Of a DNA stretch of 64,000 bases, positions 58,872 through 64,000 are shown piece by piece. The stretch comes from Pedobacter roseus (GTDB taxonomy: Bacteria; Bacteroidota; Bacteroidia; Sphingobacteriales; Sphingobacteriaceae): contig NZ_CP060723.1 in NCBI RefSeq assembly GCF_014395225.1, positions 4,526,001 through 4,590,000 on the forward strand. Direction: 5' to 3'. The notes under the pieces are model-generated. The model was not told where the DNA came from, ran no database searches, and saw only the letters and a list, made by a program, of their open reading frames with translations. Position numbers and translations under genes: made by a program. Position 1 is the stretch's first letter, and every line of letters starts with the position of its first letter.

Positions 58872-60167
58872 ATGAATTCTGTATCCGTCTTTTGGTTCCG
58901 TCGCGATTTACGTTTAGAAGATAATGCTGCTCTATACCATGCTTTAAAAAGTGACTACCTGGTTTTGCCACTTTTTATTTTCGACAAAAATATACTGGAC
59001 AAACTGCCAAAAGACGATGCCCGTGTAACTTTTATTTACCAAACCATTGAAGATTTAAAAAAAGAACTTCAGCAGCATGGATCAGATTTACTGGTAAAAT
59101 ATGGAGAACCTGAAAAAATATGGCCTGAAATCTTAAAGCAGTACGACATTAAGGAAGTATATACCAATCATGATTATGAGCCTTATGCACGCGAACGCGA
59201 TGATAATATGGCCGAATATTTAACCAGTGAAAAAATTGCCTTTAAGACATTTAAAGACCAGGTTATTTTTGAAAAAGGCGAAATTTTAAAAGCAGATAAA
59301 ACACCGTACACTGTTTTCACCCCTTTTTACAAACAGTGGCATGCTAAACTGAACGATTTTTATGTAAAAGCTTATCCTACCAAGAAATACCTCAAAAATT
59401 TATTACAAACCAAACATTTGCCTCTCCCAGGTTTGGAAGAAATGGGCTTTGAGAAGAGTAAACTGGATTTTCCTAAAATCAGTTATAAAAGCAAGCTCGA
59501 TGATTACGCAAAAGAACGCGATTTCCCGGCGATTGATGGTACTACGCATATTGGTCTCCATTTACGTTTCGGCACTTTAAGCATTAGAAAGGCGGTGCGC
59601 GATGCTGTAGCAGCTAAATCGAATGTCTGGCTTTCGGAACTGGCCTGGCGGGAATTTTACATGATGATACTTTGGCATTTCCCCTACTCGGCATTTGATT
59701 CTTTTAAAAAGCAATACGACAAGATTAAATGGCGCAACAATGAGGACGAATTTAAGGCCTGGTGCGAGGGCAATACAGGTTACCCGATTGTTGATGCCGG
59801 CATGAGGCAGCTGAACCAAACCGGATGGATGCATAACCGCGTTCGCATGGTGGTAGGTAGCTTTTTAACTAAACATTTACTGATTGACTGGCGTTGGGGA
59901 GAAACCTATTTTGCCGAAAAGTTATTGGATTACGAAATGGCCAGTAATATTGGCGGCTGGCAATGGGCAGCAGGCTCAGGTAACGATGCCGCGCCATACT
60001 TTAGGATATTTAATCCCGAATTGCAGACCAAAAGATTTGATCCTAAATTTGAATATGTTAAAAAATGGGTGCCAGAATTCGGGACAAAAAAATACGCCCA
60101 ACCAATAGTTGAGCATACTTTTGCAAGGGAAAGAGTGTTAAAAGTTTTTAAAGAAGCTTTGAGTTAA
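58872..60167 (+). CDS. Deoxyribodipyrimidine photo-lyase (cryptochrome/photolyase family)
   Basis: 431 residues. VSVFWFRRDLRLEDNAAL (4-21), then the FAD-binding helical domain with WLSELAWREFYMMILWHFP (about 253-271), TGYPIVDAGMRQLNQTGWMHNRVRMVVGSFL and IGGWQWAAGSGNDAAPYFRIFNP. The last Trp-rich block includes the electron-transfer Trp residues of class I CPD photolyases. Repairs UV-induced cyclobutane dimers with blue light. Same strand as the TIGR01777 gene. Class (CPD vs 6-4) cannot be set by eye. Confidence 0.92.
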   Translation: MNSVSVFWFRRDLRLEDNAALYHALKSDYLVLPLFIFDKNILDKLPKDDARVTFIYQTIEDLKKELQQHGSDLLVKYGEPEKIWPEILKQYDIKEVYTNHDYEPYARERDDNMAEYLTSEKIAFKTFKDQVIFEKGEILKADKTPYTVFTPFYKQWHAKLNDFYVKAYPTKKYLKNLLQTKHLPLPGLEEMGFEKSKLDFPKISYKSKLDDYAKERDFPAIDGTTHIGLHLRFGTLSIRKAVRDAVAAKSNVWLSELAWREFYMMILWHFPYSAFDSFKKQYDKIKWRNNEDEFKAWCEGNTGYPIVDAGMRQLNQTGWMHNRVRMVVGSFLTKHLLIDWRWGETYFAEKLLDYEMASNIGGWQWAAGSGNDAAPYFRIFNPELQTKRFDPKFEYVKKWVPEFGTKKYAQPIVEHTFARERVLKVFKEALS

Positions 60168-60176
60168 ATTGATAAA

Positions 60177-61193
60177 TTAATTAACATTGAATGAAGGGGC
60201 ATTTGGAACACCACCGGTAAAAAAGCGACCAGTGCCAGAAATTCCATTTCCTAAGCCCGTTTTAACTCCCAAATCGATAATAATTGGACCTGTTGCATTT
60301 CCAACACTATAACTAGGCAAGTTAAAATTATATGTTACACCTTCTGGTCCCATTGGGAATGTAAAGCCAGAAAAATTATAATTCAGGTTACTAAAATAAT
60401 AATCTGTTTCATTTGTTCTCCACCCACCAAATGTTCTTTTAAGTTCCTGTCTTGAAGTAAAGTAATATCTAAAAGAGGCATCATGTGTACTTGGTGCAGG
60501 CATACTTTCAAGCCATAAATCAACAAATAACCTTCTTTTCCCATCTTCATTATAATATAACTGAGATTTTATCGCTGTGGTAACAACTTCAGCTTCCGTT
60601 GATGGTTGATTGCTGCCTGAAGTAGATGCCTTTGTTGAAATATTTGAAACAAATATTCCTTTAGTCATATCTGTTCTACTGATGTCATTAACTTCCAATT
60701 CACTTTTATGTTTACCCGAATAAGATACCATTCTTTGATCCTTAGTGTAAACAGTGGTTATATCACCAATTTTAACCTCCCCTTTTAAATTGGTAAATAA
60801 TGCAGAGATTGGGGTTCTAGACTTATATGCTAAGGAGCTATCAGACTTTATCTCTACAATACCACTATATTTATTTCTAAATTCATTAAAGGCTTGAGTA
60901 TTATTAACTTTATCATATTCTTTAGCAATTTCAAGATAAATATCACTGTAAGATTTAAAATTTGCCAATTCTTTCGGTTTCGAGTTAATATTTTCAGGTT
61001 TTAAAAGAACATTAAGAATAGAATCAAAAGCTTTTTGATCTCTAAATTTTAAATAATCGTTTTCTATACTTACAGCATTTGTGAAAAGTTTTTCATTTGG
61101 TTTTTGCACACTAGCATCCTTTTTACAAGAAGCAATTGAGATAGCGCCTAACAATGGTAGTATTAAGCAGCGAAAATTAATTTTGTTTTTCAT
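60177..61193 (-). CDS. Hypothetical lipoprotein
   Basis: 338 residues. Lipoprotein signal with lipobox IASC followed by KK (Cys 23). N-terminal helical part with a DYLKFRDQKAFDSIL segment, then a beta-rich C-terminal part rich in Ser, Thr and Asn (SNLNYNFSGFTFPMGPEG). This mix resembles other Bacteroidota surface lipoproteins of unknown function (a DUF4848-like N-terminus is possible but unproven). Convergent with phrB, 9 bases from its stop. Confidence 0.7.
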   Translation of the reverse strand: MKNKINFRCLILPLLGAISIASCKKDASVQKPNEKLFTNAVSIENDYLKFRDQKAFDSILNVLLKPENINSKPKELANFKSYSDIYLEIAKEYDKVNNTQAFNEFRNKYSGIVEIKSDSSLAYKSRTPISALFTNLKGEVKIGDITTVYTKDQRMVSYSGKHKSELEVNDISRTDMTKGIFVSNISTKASTSGSNQPSTEAEVVTTAIKSQLYYNEDGKRRLFVDLWLESMPAPSTHDASFRYYFTSRQELKRTFGGWRTNETDYYFSNLNYNFSGFTFPMGPEGVTYNFNLPSYSVGNATGPIIIDLGVKTGLGNGISGTGRFFTGGVPNAPSFNVN

Positions 61194-61302
61194 ATTATAA
61201 TTGTATGTTTTCCCTTACTTCGTAAACATACAACTAAAAATTAAGTTAAAAAATTTATTATTAATTAATCTCTTAAAAATATCAGTGTAAAAAATTCTAT
61301 CA

Positions 61303-61331
61303 CAAAAAATGCCCAGCTAATGGCTGGGCAT
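61303..61331 (-). terminator. Terminator of the FKBP lipoprotein operon
   Basis: Minus strand: ATGCCCAGCC and GGCTGGGCAT-type arms (ATGCCCAGCCATTAGCTGGGCAT) around ATTA, followed by six T. It is about 30 bases after the 290-residue FKBP-like gene. Confidence 0.9.
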
Positions 61332-61362
61332 ACTTAGTAAAATGAATAGAGTATAATCTTAT

Positions 61363-62235
61363 TTAATTCGTAACGCTTACAATTTCAATATCAAAATCAA
61401 GAGGAGTTCCGTTAGCTAAATCAGAAGGAATGATTAAGCGAAGTTTTCCTCCGGCAGTAACTTTTCCTGGTAAAATTAATTGCCAACCTTTATATAAATT
61501 GCTTAAAACTTCTGTTATTTGATTTGAAGACTGGGGGATCACAGTCCCATCTAAATATCTTACTGTATAATTTGCAACGATTGTAGAATTCAGGTTAATC
61601 GCGTCCGTTCCTGTTCCGGGAGTGCTAATGCTATAACGAGCTCTTGAAGGATCTTTAATCAGCGTTAAATTATTGTTTGCAATGAATTTATTGATTTCCA
61701 ACTCGTCAATTTCATGTCTCTTAGATTCGTTATACATCACTAAATCAACTAGAATATTTTCGTTTGAGCCAATGTTCAAAGCGGCCAATCCATTTTTACC
61801 AAAAGCTAAGTGCGATGGCATAATTAAAGTAGCTTTACCACCTCGGTTTAACTTTGTTAATACTTCTCTTACTGGAGCAAAAATATAATTTATAGTGGTG
61901 CTGTTAATCGCGAATTGATCTGTATATCCTAAATAGGTACCTAAAATCATTAAATCAGGTATCTGTTTTAATACTTGTCCCGATAAAGTTTTGAATGTAT
62001 AAGTATAATAGATAGAGTCCTGATTTGTAACGGTACTGCCAGTTCCTTGTGTTGTAATTTTATAATAGTACTCTTTTCCTGGATCTTTAGTGAAGGTAAG
62101 ATTATTCTGCTTCAAATATGTTTGAATCGCTGCATCATCTACGCTTTCTATCGTCTCATAGTCTTTTTTGCACGAGCTGAAAACTACAGTAGCCAGTAAA
62201 AGTGTAAATAGGCCAAGTTTAGTAAATTTGTTCAT
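61363..62235 (-). CDS. Lipoprotein with two degenerate FKBP-like domains
   Basis: 290 residues with a lipoprotein signal (VVFSSC followed by KK). Two FKBP-like modules are recognisable by order: the first about 50-180 (YKITTQGTGSTVTNQDSIYYTYTFKTLSGQ... LTKLNRGGKATLIMPSHLAFG), the second about 185-290 (YSISTPGTGTDAINLNSTIVANYTVRYLDGTV... VTAGGKLRLIIPSDLANG). Both have lost the FD and the GW of active FKBPs and the second lacks the YG of the flap, so catalysis is doubtful. Third of three FKBP-type lipoprotein genes on this strand; probably arose by duplication. Confidence 0.85.
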   Translation of the reverse strand: MNKFTKLGLFTLLLATVVFSSCKKDYETIESVDDAAIQTYLKQNNLTFTKDPGKEYYYKITTQGTGSTVTNQDSIYYTYTFKTLSGQVLKQIPDLMILGTYLGYTDQFAINSTTINYIFAPVREVLTKLNRGGKATLIMPSHLAFGKNGLAALNIGSNENILVDLVMYNESKRHEIDELEINKFIANNNLTLIKDPSRARYSISTPGTGTDAINLNSTIVANYTVRYLDGTVIPQSSNQITEVLSNLYKGWQLILPGKVTAGGKLRLIIPSDLANGTPLDFDIEIVSVTN

Positions 62236-62238
62236 TTA

Positions 62239-62730
62239 TTATTGTACGTCTGTAAGTGTTATAGTAAAATCGAGTATCGAATTAGCAGGTACCAGGGATG
62301 ATGGCGACTGTGTTCCGTAGGCGAAATAAGATGGGATAATTAACCTGATCTTTCCTCCTTTTTGTATTTTTTGAATCCCAAACTGCCATCCTAAAATAAC
62401 ATTTCCAAGTTTAAAAGAGGCTGGGGTTCCTTTGGTGCTATCGAAAATAGTACCGTTTAATAATCTGCCTTCATAATCTGCAGTAATAACGGTAGAAGTA
62501 AGATAACTTACGTTTCCTGTCCCAGGGGCTATAATCTGATAAAAAATACCACTTGCATCTTTTGTTGCCGCGATATTATTAGTTTTAACAAAAGCACTTA
62601 TTGCAGCCGTATCAGCCTTAAACTGAGGAGTGGGATCGTAAGAATCATCAATAGATACATCTTTCTTACAGGCTGCAAAGCATCCTGTTAAGCATATCAA
62701 TAGAATAATATGTTTAAACTTAACCATCAT
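62239..62730 (-). CDS. FKBP-type peptidyl-prolyl isomerase lipoprotein
   Basis: 163 residues from ATG 62730 (MMVKFKHIILLICL). Lipobox FAAC followed by KK. FKBP domain about 70-163: YEGRLLNGTIFDSTKG (FD kept), FKLGNVILGWQFGIQKIQKGG (GW kept), IIPSYFAYG and ILDFTITL. The active-site residues are mostly present, so it may act as a periplasmic prolyl isomerase on outer-membrane proteins. It stands 3 bases upstream of the two-domain gene; a short distance from the 148-residue gene (155 bases). Confidence 0.92.
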   Translation of the reverse strand: MMVKFKHIILLICLTGCFAACKKDVSIDDSYDPTPQFKADTAAISAFVKTNNIAATKDASGIFYQIIAPGTGNVSYLTSTVITADYEGRLLNGTIFDSTKGTPASFKLGNVILGWQFGIQKIQKGGKIRLIIPSYFAYGTQSPSSLVPANSILDFTITLTDVQ

Positions 62731-62885
62731 CCGCAAAAATAAGCTTTTAATACGGATGCTACAATTTTTAACCTATTTTAACAATTTTTAGAGCGTTTAA
62801 GGGTTAATGCAAAAAGATAAAAGAACATTATTGAAAATTGGCAATACAGATTTCAGCTTTGGTCTTTCTCCTTTAGTCTTTACTC

Positions 62886-63332
62886 TTATTGTGCATTGGA
62901 CAGCTGAATGTTAAAATCCAAGACCGAATTACCTGGGATTGATCCAACAGCACTACTGCCATAACCCAAACCTGGTGGAACGATCAACCTGATTTCGCCA
63001 CCTTTTTGAATTTTAGGAATACCTATTCTCCAGCCCTGAATTAGCTCAGCCAGGTTGAATGTCTGCTCTTTACCGCCTCCATTATCAAAAACATCACCGT
63101 TTAATAATCTTCCTTCGTATTTGATGGTTATTTTGGTGTTGCCTGGATAGGTAAAGGAACCGGTGCCAGGTTTAATAATCTGGTAGTATAAACCAGATGC
63201 ATCTCTCACCGCATTAATATTATTCTTTTGGATAAAGTCGGTAATCTGTTTTTCAGGGTCTTCGTCTTTTTTACAAGATGAAACCGCAACTACAAATAAA
63301 AGAAGTATCGAAAGAAATCTAAATTTAATCAT
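62886..63332 (-). CDS. FKBP-type peptidyl-prolyl isomerase lipoprotein
   Basis: 148 residues, lipobox VSSC followed by KK. FKBP domain about 55-148 with IKYEGRLLNGDVFDNGGG, FNLAELIQGWRIGIPKIQKGG, IVPPGLGYGSSAVG and VLDFNIQL; all typical positions (FD, GW, YG, the last F) are kept. Probably active in the periplasm. First in the series of three FKBP-like genes on the minus strand. Confidence 0.93.
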   Translation of the reverse strand: MIKFRFLSILLLFVVAVSSCKKDEDPEKQITDFIQKNNINAVRDASGLYYQIIKPGTGSFTYPGNTKITIKYEGRLLNGDVFDNGGGKEQTFNLAELIQGWRIGIPKIQKGGEIRLIVPPGLGYGSSAVGSIPGNSVLDFNIQLSNAQ

Positions 63333-63452
63333 GGCACGAAAATATGATTTTAATGTTATAAAGTTAAGGACTTATTATTTTTCAGCTTTTATTATGCTGT
63401 GAGTTAATTTTTTAGAAAAACAGTGGAGCGACTATGACAGATATACAAGGGG

Positions 63453-63558
63453 CGTCATTTCGACCGCAGTGGAGAAATCTTTTAACATAGCTCAAAGATT
63501 TCTCTCCCGAAAATTCGGGACTGCGCTTCATCCGATAGCTATCGGATCGAAATTACGG
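63453..63558. repeat. MITE-like palindromic element (CGTCATTTCGA family)
   Basis: CGTCATTTCGA at the left and TCGAAATTACG at the right form terminal inverted repeats. Inside, GAGAAATCTTTT pairs with AAAGATTTCTC, and ATCCGATAGCTATCGGAT (63531-63548) forms another palindrome. A further hairpin ACGAAGCATCTG/CAGATGCTTCGT lies at 63586-63619. No gene in 63333-63724. Confidence 0.75.
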
Positions 63559-63664
63559 CGATTTTTAAGTTTATCATTAATAAGTACGAAGCATCTGTTT
63601 CATCACTGCAGATGCTTCGTGCCTCAGCATGACATGATATTATGGATTTCTGCAGCATAAAAAA

Positions 63665-63703
63665 GGGTTTAAGGTTTAGGTTATGTACCCAATCCTTAAA
63701 CCC
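63665..63703 (-). terminator. Terminator of the acyl-CoA dehydrogenase gene
   Basis: Minus strand: GGGTTTAAGG and CCTTAAACCC form a perfect 10-bp stem around about 19 bases, followed by TTTTTT. About 20 bases past the stop of the gene. Confidence 0.8.
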
Positions 63704-63724
63704 TCCGCCTTTCAGCCTTCTACC

Positions 63725-64000
63725 TTAGAAAATATATTTATTCGCTTCAATTAATTGTTGCGCAACCCTTTGGCGTGCATCTTTAACATTAAATGGCTCT
63801 ACCTTGGTAAAACGGCGTAAACCCACCAACATCATGCGTTGTTCATCACCTTCGGCAAAAGCCCAAAGTGCTTCTTTACCTGCTTTGGCAATACCATCAA
63901 CTGCTTCCACCAAATAAATACGCAATAAATCCAATTGGCCTGCTGATGCTTCTTCACCACGGGTATGAACTAACTTTTCTGTCCTTAATAAAGCTGACTC
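63725..64000 (-). CDS. Acyl-CoA dehydrogenase family protein (C-terminal part)
   Basis: The frame is open at the right edge (N-terminus outside), so only the last 91 residues are seen. They are helical: LLRTEKLVHTRGEEASAGQL, DLLRIYLVEAVDGIAKAGKEAL, then WAFAEGDEQRMMLVGLRRFTK and the end AQQLIEANKYIF. This C-terminal pattern fits the roughly 600-residue acyl-CoA dehydrogenases of Bacteroidota with a C-terminal helical extension. Identification is from memory of that tail. Confidence 0.7.
   Translation of the reverse strand, partial: ESALLRTEKLVHTRGEEASAGQLDLLRIYLVEAVDGIAKAGKEALWAFAEGDEQRMMLVGLRRFTKVEPFNVKDARQRVAQQLIEANKYIF

Overview
The window looks like chromosomal DNA of a Bacteroidota bacterium, most probably a Pedobacter-like member of the Sphingobacteriaceae (inference from gene content, no database search). 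The signs are a SusC/SusD polysaccharide-utilisation locus, ECF-sigma/FecR signalling, a propeller/Y_Y_Y/HTH one-component regulator, many '-SCKK' type lipoproteins, families largely confined to Bacteroidota (DUF6261, DUF6134, DUF3472), and promoters of the TTG-N19-22-TAnnTTTG type upstream of several genes.

Layout. 0-12 kb (minus strand): a glucan-type PUL. The regulator (8918-11836) lies upstream of a promoter that drives SusC, SusD and, past a hairpin terminator, a GH30 and a GH5-CBM6 glycosidase. A two-haem cytochrome c-like gene runs off the left edge. 12-16 kb: an SGNH hydrolase and an FUSC/YccS-type membrane protein. 16-24 kb: an accessory zone. It holds a visibly AT-rich 1109-residue HD-domain plus Hsp90-type ATPase protein beside a decayed tRNA-like sequence, a RadC-like protein without its metal ligands, a DUF6261 gene, small orphan genes, lipoproteins and dense tandem and palindromic repeats. 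24-34 kb: an outer-membrane beta-barrel receptor, a PadR/PspC pair, a thioredoxin-reductase-like flavoprotein, a methyltransferase, a UbiA-like membrane protein and a DUF3472 lipoprotein. 34-36.3 kb: a VOC protein, a second copy of a structured dispersed repeat, two identical-bodied tRNA-Val(TAC) genes with a decayed third copy, and recO.

36-45 kb: an MMPL/RND-type exporter, then an ECF sigma - FecR - STN/surface-repeat operon, an SDR and an epimerase, and small membrane proteins. 45-51 kb: the housekeeping run ileS - DksA/TraR-like - lspA, then DUF4269. 51-57 kb: a DUF1080 protein and the 2-oxoglutarate dehydrogenase genes sucA-sucB. 56-60 kb: a CRY-DASH gene and a classical photolyase gene flanking a TIGR01777 epimerase. 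60-64 kb: a hypothetical lipoprotein, three FKBP-like lipoproteins in tandem, and the end of an acyl-CoA dehydrogenase gene.

The most unusual content is (i) the HD-Hsp90-like gene, a candidate conflict/defence protein; (ii) the sigma/FecR operon whose STN protein has surface repeats in place of a TonB-dependent barrel; and (iii) several families of MITE-like palindromic intergenic elements, including a structured repeat of about 310 bp present twice. No transposase, integrase, rRNA or CRISPR array was seen.
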